A stretch of 42,292 nucleotides of DNA from a virus, in the IMG/VR virus record IMGVR_UViG_3300045978_000396, positions 1-42,292 of that record; one strand, given 5' to 3'. Numbering within the stretch: the first letter of the stretch is position 1; each line of letters opens with the position of its first letter. This document shows positions 30,163 through 39,095 of this stretch, in pieces. The notes beneath the pieces are model-generated. The model was given only the letters and a program-made list of their open reading frames with translations, was not told where the DNA came from and did not search any database. Made by a program: the position numbers and the translations under genes.

Positions 30163-32134
30163 GGCCTTCCGCTGGTGCCTTGCCGCGGCCCAAGCCCCCG
30201 TTCTCCGCACGATCACCGACTGGGCCGAAGCGGAAATCCTGCTGCCCAATGGCCCTTTCGCCGGGGAGCGCTACCGCCACGATCGGCATCCCGTCTCGCG
30301 GCTCTGGTTCCAGGCGATCGACTCCGGCCAATGGACGCGCTACGCCGCCGCGGGTCCCACACAGAACGGCAAGACGCTGCTCTGCTACGTGATGCCCGTC
30401 CTGTATCACCTGTTCGAGATTGGCGAAACCGTGATCATCGGGTTGCCCGACATGGCGATGGCGCAGGACAAGTGGAAAGAGGATTTCCTGCCGGTCATCG
30501 ACGCCAGCCGCTATCGGGAGCTGCTACCGACGACGGGCGAGGGATCCCGGGGCGGCGATGTGAAGCGGGCCATCAAGTTCAGAAACGGCGCGTCGCTGCG
30601 GTTCATGAGCGGCGGCGGAGGCGACAAAAAACGGGCCGGCTATACCGCCCGCGTGCTGGCCGTTACGGAGGTAGACGGCCTGGACGAGGCGGGTGAAGCC
30701 AGCCGCGAGGCGGACAAAATCGAGCAACTCGAAGGCCGCACGAGGGCTTTCGGCCGCACCGGCAAACGCATCTACCTGGAATGCACCGTCAGCGTCGAGA
30801 AAGGCCGCATCTGGCAAGAGATCAAGCAGGGCACGGATAGCCGGATCGCCCGGCCCTGCCCGCACTGCCAAGAGTTCGTGACGCCGGAGCGCGAGCACCT
30901 CCGCGGCTGGAAGGATGTTGAGTCGGAAGAGGAAGCCGCGGCCAAGAGTGCGTTTCACTGCCCGAGCTGCTCGGAGCCCTGGACCGAGGACCAGCGACGG
31001 GAGGCGGCGGCCCGGGCTGTCCTCGTGCACCGCGGTCAGGAGATCGACACGCAGGGCAGGATCACCGGCGATTCGCCGGCGACGCAGACGCTCGGGTTCC
31101 GCTGGTCCGCGATCGATAACCCATTCGTGTCCGCCGGAGATCTGGGGGCCGAGGAGTGGCTGGCAGCCAAAAGCCGGGACCGGGACAACGCGGAAAAGAA
31201 GATGCGGCAGTTCGTCTGGACGTTGCCCTACGAACCGCCGGAAATCGATCTCACGCGCCTCGAGGCTGACCACGTCGCCGGCCGCCGGGGCGAGTTGCGG
31301 CGCGGCGTGGTGCCCGCGGACTCCATTGGCATCGCGGTCGGGGTGGATACAGGCAAACGGGAACTGCATTGGCACGCGGTGGCCGTCCGGCCCACGGGCA
31401 ACTGGCCGGTGATCGAATATGGGACGCAGACCGTCGAGTGGGAATCGCTGGGCACGACGCGCGGCCTGCTGGCCGCGCTGCATCAGCTCCGCACGTACTT
31501 CGACAGCGGCTGGCCAGTCGCCGACGGCAGCCCGCGGCGCACGGCCTCCCAAGTCTGGATCGACAGCGGCTACCACGAGCACACCAACGCGGTCTATCAG
31601 TTCTGCGGGATCGCCAACAAGGAGCTGCCCGCCGGCAGCGAGCGGTACCGCCCCAGCAAGGGCTTCGGGGAGGGCCAGCATCGCACGGGCCGCTACGTCT
31701 CGCCCACGCGGCGCACGGGCGACGTGGTCTACGTGGGCAACGAGTACGACATCCGCCGAGTACGCCGCAACGGCCAGCTGCTGCCCGGCGTGCTGTTGGT
31801 CCACATCAGCGTCGACAGCTGGAAGAGCCAGGTCCATGACCGGCTCTCGATGCCCGCGGACGAGCCAGGCGCCCTCACCCTCTGGGCCGCGGCGGATCCG
31901 GGTGAGCACGACGAGTACTCTGCCCACATCACCGCTGAGCGGAAGGTGGAGAAGTTTCTCCCCGGCCGCGGCCGGGTGATCGTCTGGGAGCGGATCGACC
32001 GCAACAACCACTTCCTGGATGCGGCGACCAGCTCCGTGGCGGCTGCGGACTTCGTGCTGCAGCTGCGCGTCCAGGCCGAACAGAAGCCCGCGCCGCGCAG
32101 CTGGTTCGGACGTCAGAATCAGAAGCGGAGGTAA
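30125..32134 (+). CDS. terL: Terminase large subunit, GpA family
   Basis: The 669-residue protein has the GpA-type order: N-terminal region, ATPase with GPTQNGKT at residues 77-84 and a Walker B-like VLAVTEVDGLDE near 175-187. A zinc-ribbon insertion follows (CPHC near 243, CPSC near 281), then a nuclease domain beginning near residue 400 (IAVGVDTGKRELHW). It powers DNA packaging and cuts concatemers; lambda-type relatives cut at cos. The ATG at 30125 is preferred over a TTG two codons upstream. Confidence 0.95.
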   Translation: MSLPSLPTRPLLEAFRWCLAAAQAPVLRTITDWAEAEILLPNGPFAGERYRHDRHPVSRLWFQAIDSGQWTRYAAAGPTQNGKTLLCYVMPVLYHLFEIGETVIIGLPDMAMAQDKWKEDFLPVIDASRYRELLPTTGEGSRGGDVKRAIKFRNGASLRFMSGGGGDKKRAGYTARVLAVTEVDGLDEAGEASREADKIEQLEGRTRAFGRTGKRIYLECTVSVEKGRIWQEIKQGTDSRIARPCPHCQEFVTPEREHLRGWKDVESEEEAAAKSAFHCPSCSEPWTEDQRREAAARAVLVHRGQEIDTQGRITGDSPATQTLGFRWSAIDNPFVSAGDLGAEEWLAAKSRDRDNAEKKMRQFVWTLPYEPPEIDLTRLEADHVAGRRGELRRGVVPADSIGIAVGVDTGKRELHWHAVAVRPTGNWPVIEYGTQTVEWESLGTTRGLLAALHQLRTYFDSGWPVADGSPRRTASQVWIDSGYHEHTNAVYQFCGIANKELPAGSERYRPSKGFGEGQHRTGRYVSPTRRTGDVVYVGNEYDIRRVRRNGQLLPGVLLVHISVDSWKSQVHDRLSMPADEPGALTLWAAADPGEHDEYSAHITAERKVEKFLPGRGRVIVWERIDRNNHFLDAATSSVAAADFVLQLRVQAEQKPAPRSWFGRQNQKRR

Positions 32135-32136
32135 CG

Positions 32137-32355
32137 ATGTATCCCGTGTTGGAGCTATGCGACGGCCCCGAATGCCCGCGGTGCGGCTGCCAGGACAGCG
32201 AGATCCTCAAGCCACCCCCCCAGGCGCCCGAGCGAGAAATTCTGTGGTGGGCCTGGGGTCACGCGCGCTGCCGGCATTGCGGCCACCCGTTCACTTTCCA
32301 GGATGCCGACGCGCCGCCGCCCTTCTTCACCCCGCGCCGCCACAGTGATTTGTAA
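32137..32355 (+). CDS. Small zinc-ribbon protein
   Basis: The 72-residue product has CPRCGC near the N-terminus and CRHCG later, a four-Cys zinc ribbon. It starts two bases after the terminase stop with GGAGG before the ATG. The place between terminase and portal suggests a packaging or head-assembly role, but no such role is shown. An 80-base gap with nothing evident follows. Confidence 0.6.
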   Translation: MYPVLELCDGPECPRCGCQDSEILKPPPQAPEREILWWAWGHARCRHCGHPFTFQDADAPPPFFTPRRHSDL

Positions 32356-32435
32356 ACGTGCCTTTGACCCTTGGCCGATGGGGCGGTATTGCTCCGTCTG
32401 ATGTGTAACGCACCGGCGCAGGGACTCCGACGAGG

Positions 32436-32741
32436 ATGAGCAGCAATGTCGCCCAACTGAATGCCTACGCCGCCACGGCGGCTGCGGCTCTGGATGCACT
32501 GGATTTCGACGCCGCCATTCTGGCAGCCATGAAGGCCAAGATCCTGCTGGCCGTGCTGCCCAACGTGCAGCGCGCGGCAGCCGGCAACGCCCAGCAGATG
32601 GGGTGGTCCAACGTCCAAGCCATCGATTCCTTCATTGGCCAGTGCCGACAGATGAAGGCCGCCGCGACCTTTGCCGGGGGCGGCCCGCTGCAACAGAGCA
32701 AGATCGTCTACGCCCGGCCGGCGGCTGCCGGCGACTATTGA
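32436..32741 (+). CDS. Small head-region protein, possibly gpW-like
   Basis: The 101-residue product is helical and Ala-rich with a basic and hydrophobic centre. In lambda-type phages a short head-joining protein gene (W) sits exactly here, between terminase and portal. The sequence similarity is not clear to me, so the assignment is by place. Confidence 0.5.
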   Translation: MSSNVAQLNAYAATAAAALDALDFDAAILAAMKAKILLAVLPNVQRAAAGNAQQMGWSNVQAIDSFIGQCRQMKAAATFAGGGPLQQSKIVYARPAAAGDY

Positions 32742-32763
32742 CCTCCTTGGCGAGAGCGCGGGA

Positions 32764-34272
32764 ATGATCGAATGGATTCGATCGTGGTTCGGCGGGGGCA
32801 GCAAGGATGCTGCCGCATCCCGCTACCACTCCGCGCCAGCCTGGGGCCAGCGGGGATTCGATGTGGCCGAGACCGATCGCCTCAACGAGGCGCATTGGCA
32901 GGCGGCCGAGGACACCGACATCAACTCCTGGCTCCTCGCTCAAATGCCCACGCTGCGCGCCCGAGCCATCCATGAAACGCGCAACAACGGCATGCTGTGC
33001 GGCGTGGTGGGCACGCTGGTGGACGACGTGGTAGGACCCGATGGCCCCACGCTGCAGGTGCTGTCCGATGATGACGCCTACAGCGAGGCGTTCGAGCACG
33101 TCTGGGAAGACTGGTTTTCCGCCCCAACGTTCCGGCCCAACGTCTCCGGCACGGCGATGCTCAAGCTGTGGGTCCGGAATCTGCCCCGCTGCGGGGAGTT
33201 TCTGGCCCAGATCGATACCGATCCGCAGGCCGCAGGCCCGGTCGCGATGCGACTGCGGCTGCTGCATCCCCGCCGGCTCGCCTCGCCGTGGGACCAGGCC
33301 GGCAATCCGCACCTGATGATGGGCATCGAATTCGATCGGCCCTACGCCGACGGTCGCCCGGTGCGGTACTGGATCGCGCCGCCGAACCCCACGGGCGCCT
33401 CGCTGGTGCCCTACACGCCCGTCCCGCCCGACCTGATCATCCACGAGTTTGTGCTCGACGAAGAGGGCCAAGCCCGCGGCTTCCCCTGGGTCGTGCCCTC
33501 GCTGCAGGCCGTGGCCGATCTGCGCGACTATGACGCGCAGGTCCAGGACGCCGCCCGGCAAATGGCCGATGCCGCGGCCCTGCTCTACACCGAGCATCCC
33601 GACGCCCCGGTGTGGAACACGCCCGAACGGACCACGATGGAACGGCGGACGCTCAAGATGGCTCCCCCGGGTTGGAAGCCCTGGCAATATCAAGCCTCGC
33701 AGCCGCCCGCGCAGTATCCGGAGTTCCGCGCCGAGCGCCAACGCGACATCGGACGGCCCTTTGGGATGCCGCTGTTGATGGTCCGCCTGGACGCTACCAA
33801 GCACAATTATTCCTCCGCGCGGCTGGACACCCAGACCTATAACCGCACGGTGCAGGGCATCCAGGGCTGGCTGAGCGGCACGCCCACCAGTTACGGCACG
33901 CTCAACCGCCTGGCAGACCTGGTCGCGGCTGAAGCCCGGTTCAGTGTGCCGGCCCTGCGCCGCCGACCCAAATTCGTCCAATACATCTGGACGTGGACAC
34001 CGCGGCCGCACGTGGATCCCGTCAAAGAAGCCAATGCCGAGGAAACCGGCCTCCGCAATCGCACCGTGTCCTTTGCCGGCGCGCTGGCCGCGCGCGGCAG
34101 CAATCTCGACACGCACTTGCGCACCCTCCAGCGTGTGGAGCGCGCCTTTGCTGAAGCAGGGGTCCAACTGCCGGCGTGGTGGACCGCTCAACCCACACCA
34201 ACTGCGAGCGTCGCCGACATCGTCGACGACCGACTCGCCGAGCAGGACGAGGAGGCGGCCCATGCAGTCTGA
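32764..34272 (+). CDS. Portal protein, lambda family
   Basis: The ATG at 32764 gives 502 residues. Features of lambda-type portals are visible: ARAIHETRNNGMLCGVVGTLVDDVVGPD near the start, a VPSLQAVADLRDYDAQVQDAARQMAD helix in the stem region, and RQRDIGRPFGMPLLMVRLD toward the C-terminus. The dodecameric ring is the entry channel for DNA. Its last 11 bases overlap the start of the capsid fusion gene. Confidence 0.93.
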   Translation: MIEWIRSWFGGGSKDAAASRYHSAPAWGQRGFDVAETDRLNEAHWQAAEDTDINSWLLAQMPTLRARAIHETRNNGMLCGVVGTLVDDVVGPDGPTLQVLSDDDAYSEAFEHVWEDWFSAPTFRPNVSGTAMLKLWVRNLPRCGEFLAQIDTDPQAAGPVAMRLRLLHPRRLASPWDQAGNPHLMMGIEFDRPYADGRPVRYWIAPPNPTGASLVPYTPVPPDLIIHEFVLDEEGQARGFPWVVPSLQAVADLRDYDAQVQDAARQMADAAALLYTEHPDAPVWNTPERTTMERRTLKMAPPGWKPWQYQASQPPAQYPEFRAERQRDIGRPFGMPLLMVRLDATKHNYSSARLDTQTYNRTVQGIQGWLSGTPTSYGTLNRLADLVAAEARFSVPALRRRPKFVQYIWTWTPRPHVDPVKEANAEETGLRNRTVSFAGALAARGSNLDTHLRTLQRVERAFAEAGVQLPAWWTAQPTPTASVADIVDDRLAEQDEEAAHAV

Positions 34273-36664
34273 ACGCACCCAGTTTCCGGCCCTGTGGCGC
34301 GCGGAGCTAGAACGTCTCGGTCTTGCCCCGGAGGCGTCGCCCGGCGCGGCTCAAGAGTTCTACCAGCGGCTGCCGCTGGATCAGAAGGGACGTCTCGGTC
34401 TGGCCCTGGGCGAACAGGCGATCGCTGCGTCTGCGGCCCCGCGTCTCACCCTGCGCCAGGAGGTCACACGCGACCTGACCAGCCGCACGATGACCATCCG
34501 CGCCGCGACGGCCAACGAGGCGGATCGCAGCGTGGAGGCCGTCCTCGCGACCGAAAACGAGGTCGAGGTCCACGACTGGATGAGCGGCGAGATCCTCTCC
34601 GAGCGGCTGCTCATGTCCGGCGTTCAGCTGCCGCCGCAGCTGCCGCTGCTGGACAACCACTACAAGGGGTCACTCGATGCCGTGTTGGGATCGATTCGGA
34701 ACCTCCGCGTCGAACACAACCAGCTCGTGGGCCGACTCTTTTTCGCGGGCGACGATCCCAGCCTCCGCGCCTGGGCCAAGGTGCGCGACGGGCACCTGAC
34801 CGACATCAGTGTCGGCTACCGCGTCGGGGACGGTGCGGTCCGAATTCCGGCCGGGCAGACGGCCTCGGTCGCCGGCCGAACGTTCACCGCCGGCAAACGG
34901 TCGCTACGGGTCACCACGCTATGGACGCCGCGCGAGGGCAGTCTCCTCGCCATCGGCGCCGACCAGGCCGCGAAGATCCGCGGCGACGAAACCACTTTCT
35001 CTCAACGACAGGAGACTTCCGAGATGCCGCCGACACTTCGCGCTTACCTGGAGCAACACCACGGCTTGCGGGCCGACGCCACGGACGCCGAGGCGCAGAC
35101 GCTGTATGCCGGTCTGACGCTCGAACAGCGGGCGGCCGCCGACGGGCACCAAGGCCCGGGAGCGGGTGCTCCGCCCCCCGAGGGGCAGCGCACCGCGCCT
35201 CCCGTGCAGCCGCCGGCGCATCCGCCGGCTCCCGGCTTGACCGAGGACCAGGTCCGCCAGGCGGCGATCACCGCGGAACGCGAGCGCGTGCGGCAGATTA
35301 CGGAGCTGGCCGGAACTGATGTTTCCCCGGAAACGCGCCAGCGGGCGATCGCCGAAGGCTGGACGGCCGAACGGGCCGCCCCGGCGTTTTTAACCGAGGT
35401 GCGGGGACGCCGCGCTCCGCAGAACCCGGCGGTGCAAGGCCCCGCGATTCACAGCCGGAGCTTCGAGACCGACCTCAGCGTCCGCAGCCTCTCCGCCGCG
35501 CTGATCGCCCGCGCGGGGGACGATCCCACCCAGGCCCGCCTGTACGACGGCCGCCGAGGCCGCCGCGGCGAGCCGTTGACGGCGCAGGACGCGGACCGCG
35601 GCGAGCGGTTCTCGCGGCTGCCGGCCGTGGACCTCTGCCGGATGTGCGTGCAGCTCGACACGGGGCGGATCGAGATGGATCCCGAGGAAGCGGTCCGCAT
35701 GGCCGTTTCGGGCGCCAGTCTCAACCACGTGTTCTCCACCAACGTCTACGCCCGCATCGTCGCGGGCTGGAACGAGATCCCCGATTCGACCGGCTGGTGC
35801 GCCAGCGAGGCGGATATCCCCAACTTCCTGATCCAGGAAGACATCACGCTGCAAAAGGGCGGGGCGGCACTGGACAAGCTGCCGCGCGGCGGGACTGCGA
35901 ACGACGCCATCCTGTCCGACCAGCATGAGACCTACCGGTTGGGGCGGTACGCCAAGAAGTTCACGGTGGACGAACAGGACCTGCTCGACGATCGCTTGGG
36001 TGCGATCCTGGCGATGCCGTTCGAGATGGGTCAGGCGGCCCGTCGGTTGCGGCCCGACCTGGTCTACAGCACGCTGCTCGCCAACCCCGCGCTGGTGGCT
36101 GACGGCACGGCCCTCTTCCACACCGACCACAGCAACCTGGGGACGGGTGCGCTCTCGACGACAAGCTTCGCCGCCGCCATCCAGGCGATGTCCGAACAGC
36201 GCGAGGGCAGCGTGGTACTGGGCATCCGGCCACGCTATATGGTCGTGCCCGGCGCGCTGATGTTCACCGCAGGCACCATCCTCCACGGCGTGGCCCTGGC
36301 GAAGACGCACGGCACACGGAGCGATCCCGATTACATCCCGCTGAACGCAGTGTCCAACGCCATGCTGCAGATCCTGCAGCAGCAGCAGGTGGAGCTGGTG
36401 GTCGACGACCGAGTCGGCGCGGCGGGTGTCTATGACCCGCGTGACAAAGTCACCCGGACCGGCAGCGCGACCAACTGGTTCCTCTCCGCCGGCGGCCAAC
36501 GCACGATCCGCGTCGGCACGCGCCGCGGCACCAACGGCATGCCCGTCATGCGGCAGTACACGCTGGACCGCGGGCAGTGGGGTATCGGCTGGGACATCAA
36601 TTTCGACGTCTGCGTGATCGTGGCCGACTACCCCGGCCTCTACAAGAGCACCGGCGCGGCCTGA
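34262..36664 (+). CDS. Prohead protease - major capsid protein fusion
   Basis: The ATG at 34262, preceded by GAGGAGG, gives 800 residues. Residues about 60-250 form an HK97-type prohead protease: LLDNHYKGSLDAVLGSI with a catalytic-type His near 132, and HLTDISVGYRVG with a Ser near 182. A Pro/Ala/Gly-rich linker with a Glu/Gln-rich segment (about 260-400) could be scaffold. Residues about 400-800 are a capsid protein (Mu gpT-like or related HK97 fold): LVYSTLLANPALVADGTALFHTDHSNL and PRYMVVPGALMFTAG. The three functions are normally separate genes. The product probably cleaves itself. A parS-like site lies at 35320. Confidence 0.88.
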   Translation: MQSERTQFPALWRAELERLGLAPEASPGAAQEFYQRLPLDQKGRLGLALGEQAIAASAAPRLTLRQEVTRDLTSRTMTIRAATANEADRSVEAVLATENEVEVHDWMSGEILSERLLMSGVQLPPQLPLLDNHYKGSLDAVLGSIRNLRVEHNQLVGRLFFAGDDPSLRAWAKVRDGHLTDISVGYRVGDGAVRIPAGQTASVAGRTFTAGKRSLRVTTLWTPREGSLLAIGADQAAKIRGDETTFSQRQETSEMPPTLRAYLEQHHGLRADATDAEAQTLYAGLTLEQRAAADGHQGPGAGAPPPEGQRTAPPVQPPAHPPAPGLTEDQVRQAAITAERERVRQITELAGTDVSPETRQRAIAEGWTAERAAPAFLTEVRGRRAPQNPAVQGPAIHSRSFETDLSVRSLSAALIARAGDDPTQARLYDGRRGRRGEPLTAQDADRGERFSRLPAVDLCRMCVQLDTGRIEMDPEEAVRMAVSGASLNHVFSTNVYARIVAGWNEIPDSTGWCASEADIPNFLIQEDITLQKGGAALDKLPRGGTANDAILSDQHETYRLGRYAKKFTVDEQDLLDDRLGAILAMPFEMGQAARRLRPDLVYSTLLANPALVADGTALFHTDHSNLGTGALSTTSFAAAIQAMSEQREGSVVLGIRPRYMVVPGALMFTAGTILHGVALAKTHGTRSDPDYIPLNAVSNAMLQILQQQQVELVVDDRVGAAGVYDPRDKVTRTGSATNWFLSAGGQRTIRVGTRRGTNGMPVMRQYTLDRGQWGIGWDINFDVCVIVADYPGLYKSTGAA
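35320..35335. promoter_or_regulatory. parS-like palindrome, copy 3
   Basis: TGTTTCCCCGGAAACG differs from copies 1 and 2 only in the last base. It lies in the linker region of the protease-capsid gene, where it encodes VSPETR, the same residues as at copy 2. Confidence 0.45.
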
Positions 36665-36685
36665 CCTCGCCACCACACACCGGAG

Positions 36686-36708
36686 CCGGCCGCGATCGCC
36701 GCGGCCGG
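36686..36708 (+). terminator. Hairpin after the capsid gene
   Basis: CCGGCCGCG (36686-36694), loop ATCGC, CGCGGCCGG (36700-36708) is a perfect 9-bp stem 22 bases after the capsid stop. There is no T tract. It may protect or attenuate the late message between two abundant structural genes. Confidence 0.5.
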
Positions 36709-36755
36709 ATGTGACGCCTCAACCGTCCATCTGACCCACACTGGAGCCTGTAACG

Positions 36756-37715
36756 ATGTCCGAAGCACTTCTTTCCAACAGTTCCGACGTGGTCGCCCAG
36801 CCGACCCCGGCTGCCGGCTATGCGTCCGGCGAAGTGATCCAACTGGCCGACGGCCGCGCCGCGGTGGTCCAAGGCCTGCGCGCCCTGACCTCCGGCGAGG
36901 AGGCCGGCCTGAAGACGACCGGCCAGCACACGTTCGCCAAGACGGCCGGCGTCGTCATCCTCAAGGGTGACCGCGTCTATTGGGACCGCTCGGCCAACAC
37001 GGCCACGCCGCTGCAAGCGGTGGCCGGCGCTGATTTCGTGCTGGGCGTGGCCCTGGCGGATGCGGCGTCCGCCGACACGACGGTGAGCGTCGACCTGAAC
37101 GTGCAGCCGGTGTATGTCGTCGACCTCCTGCGGCAGCCGGCCGACACGGTCCTCGTCCTGACGGCGGGGACGCCGGCCCTGACCATGGGGCCCGGCTATG
37201 CCAAGCTGGCCTTCAGCGCGACGGCCGAGGTCCAGAAGGTCGACGCCTTGTCCCAGGCATCGGTACCCGTGGCGATTCCGTTCGTGGTGGAGGGCCGGAT
37301 GGCCGTCTACGACATCGGCGATGCCAACGTGGTGGACATCAACGTGGGCGTGGCCATCGCCACGCACGCCAGCGATGCCGATTCGATCACGGAGAGCCTG
37401 TTCCTCCACCTGGACGGCACGGCGCTCGACATCCTCGCCGAGTCGGACGACGGCACGACCGAAGTGGCGGCGACGGACACCACGGTCGATGCGGTGGACG
37501 ACACTTACTTCGACTTCCGCTTCGACTGCCGGGATCTGACCAACATCAAGATCTACATCAACGGCGTCCGCGTGTTGGCGGCGAGCACCTTCAAGCTCAA
37601 CGCGGCTACGGGACCGCTCAAGCTGTTGGCACACCTGGAAAAAACCTCCAACGACACGCCGGGCGAGATCCGGATTGCCCACCTGGCAATCCGCACCACG
37701 GACCTGGCGTCCTGA
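36756..37715 (+). CDS. Capsid decoration protein: DUF2190 plus LamG-like domain
   Basis: The 319-residue protein has an N-terminal DUF2190-type domain (about residues 20-115: GEVIQLADGRAAVVQG, HTFAKTAGVVILKGDRVYWD, ADFVLGVAL), known from capsid cement proteins. A second domain (about 170-319) has the strand pattern of a concanavalin/LamG fold (ESLFLHLDGTALDILAESDDG, YFDFRFDCRDLTNIKIYINGVRV). The C-terminal domain would be displayed outside the head and may bind carbohydrate. It lies directly after the capsid gene. Confidence 0.8.
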   Translation: MSEALLSNSSDVVAQPTPAAGYASGEVIQLADGRAAVVQGLRALTSGEEAGLKTTGQHTFAKTAGVVILKGDRVYWDRSANTATPLQAVAGADFVLGVALADAASADTTVSVDLNVQPVYVVDLLRQPADTVLVLTAGTPALTMGPGYAKLAFSATAEVQKVDALSQASVPVAIPFVVEGRMAVYDIGDANVVDINVGVAIATHASDADSITESLFLHLDGTALDILAESDDGTTEVAATDTTVDAVDDTYFDFRFDCRDLTNIKIYINGVRVLAASTFKLNAATGPLKLLAHLEKTSNDTPGEIRIAHLAIRTTDLAS

Positions 37716-37731
37716 CGCACATCATCCGAAG

Positions 37732-37763
37732 GGCCCGCGCGGGCCTCCGTGTCCGCGCGGGCC
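37732..37763 (+). terminator. GC-rich hairpin after the decoration gene
   Basis: GGCCCGCGCGG (37732-37742) pairs with CCGCGCGGGCC (37753-37763), an 11-bp stem with a 10-base loop, 17 bases after the stop of the decoration gene. No T tract follows, so pausing, partial termination or mRNA protection is more likely than full termination. Confidence 0.5.
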
Positions 37764-37798
37764 AATGTTACGTCACCCCGTGACGAGAGAGCAGCCCC

Positions 37799-38149
37799 AT
37801 GGGCTTCACCGAAGATTTTGCCGACGTCGCGGACCAGTTCGCCGAGAGCTTCGGCGAAGAGGCCACGATCGCGCGGGGTGACACGGCGTCCGCCACGGCC
37901 ACGGCGCAAGTCTGGGACCGAGACTATGAAATCGTCGACACCAACGGCGTCTTGACCGTCACCGCCGGTCGGGACTGGCTGATCCACATCAGCGAATACC
38001 TGGTCGACGGCGAACCGGTCGCACCGAAAGAAGGCGACTGGCTTACCGACAAGCTCGGGGACATGTTCGAGGTTTTGCCGCTGGGCGACCGCCCGGCGGC
38101 GGAGCTGCACTTTCAACACTGGTTGATCCACAGCAAGCGGCTGGGATAG
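37799..38149 (+). CDS. Head-tail connector (head closure-like)
   Basis: The 116-residue protein begins MGFTEDFADVADQFAESFGEEATI, then beta strands (VLTVTAGRDWLIHISEYLV) and a C-terminal HFQHWLIHSKRLG. This length and layout match small connector proteins between capsid and tail genes, such as FII-like head closure proteins. Assignment is mainly by order. Confidence 0.6.
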   Translation: MGFTEDFADVADQFAESFGEEATIARGDTASATATAQVWDRDYEIVDTNGVLTVTAGRDWLIHISEYLVDGEPVAPKEGDWLTDKLGDMFEVLPLGDRPAAELHFQHWLIHSKRLG

Positions 38150-38167
38150 AGGCAGGGAGGCCCGCCG

Positions 38168-38644
38168 ATGGCGGAAGCACTCATCGTGTCCGCCGGAGAC
38201 GCCATCGTCGAGGCGATCAACGAACACGAGTGGGGCATCGAGTTCTCGGCCGCGCGGTCCTACGCGGACTGGGCCGACGAACTCAAAGTCGAAAACGTGC
38301 TGCACGTCGATGTCGTGCCGCTGCAGACGGCCTACGCCAAGTCGGAACTGGCATCGCGCGGGAAAGTCAAGCATCGGCTGGGGTTCGACATCGCGGTCCG
38401 CAAGAAATTCGGCCGGCAGGACCAGAACGTGGAAAACCGTGTCGAACGGGCGAAGCTGGACTCGCTGGTGTACCTGACGGAGGCCTTGCATCACTTCTTC
38501 GTGGCCGGCCGGTTGTCCGGATTCGAAGCGGCGGTGTGGCAATCCAGTGACATCGTGTTGACCTACAGCCGCAAGCACTTGCGGGAGTATCGGCAGTTCT
38601 TGAGTATCGTCCGCCTCATGTTCGAGGGCAGCAGGACGCTCTGA
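38168..38644 (+). CDS. Tail terminator-like protein
   Basis: The 158-residue protein has alpha-beta character: an N-terminal helix (DAIVEAINEHEW), strands (VLHVDVVPLQTAYAK and HRLGFDIAVRKKF) and a helical C-terminus. Proteins of this size and pattern at this place cap the tail tube (gpU-like). The last base of its stop is the first base of the next ATG (TGATG). Confidence 0.6.
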   Translation: MAEALIVSAGDAIVEAINEHEWGIEFSAARSYADWADELKVENVLHVDVVPLQTAYAKSELASRGKVKHRLGFDIAVRKKFGRQDQNVENRVERAKLDSLVYLTEALHHFFVAGRLSGFEAAVWQSSDIVLTYSRKHLREYRQFLSIVRLMFEGSRTL

Positions 38645-39084
38645 TGTTCGGCATGGGAGTCAAGATCGAGGACAGCACCAAACGCGTCGAGGACGCGGCA
38701 GGCCGGGCTGCGCTCGCCACGCATCGGCAGGGTGCCCACGCGATTATGGAGGACGCGCGCAAGTCGATCGTCAAGCGTCCGACCAGCAGCGGCCGGGACA
38801 CCAAGGGACGGTTCAAAGCGGTGGGAGCCAAAACGGCCGCCCCGGCCGGCAAGCCACCGTATACCAAGCGGGGGCTCATCCGCCGCGCGATCCGCTACGC
38901 CGCCGATCGCGAAGGCGCCGTCATCGGCACGATCGCCTCCCAGATCGGCACGGCTGGCAGCCCGCATGAACTGGGCGGCGAGTACAAGGGCGCGACCTTC
39001 GAACAGCGGCCGTTCATGCTGCCGGCGCTCCAACAGAATCTGACACGCATCGCCGGCGACTGGGCCGGATCCATTGGCACATAG
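38644..39084 (+). CDS. Tail completion or neck protein, HK97 gp10-like
   Basis: The 146-residue basic protein contains PPYTKRGLIRRAIRY and ends with FEQRPFMLPALQQNLTRIA, the FxxRPFxxPA element typical of HK97 gp10 and minor tail or neck proteins. It is coupled to the preceding gene by one-base overlap. Confidence 0.75.
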   Translation: MFGMGVKIEDSTKRVEDAAGRAALATHRQGAHAIMEDARKSIVKRPTSSGRDTKGRFKAVGAKTAAPAGKPPYTKRGLIRRAIRYAADREGAVIGTIASQIGTAGSPHELGGEYKGATFEQRPFMLPALQQNLTRIAGDWAGSIGT

Positions 39085-39095
39085 GAGTCTGACCG

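Noticed and set aside
32632-34278. Long minus-strand frame opposite the portal (and similar ones at 30524-32011 and 26998-28062)
   Set aside because: These are antisense to well-supported genes in GC-rich DNA and have no family features.
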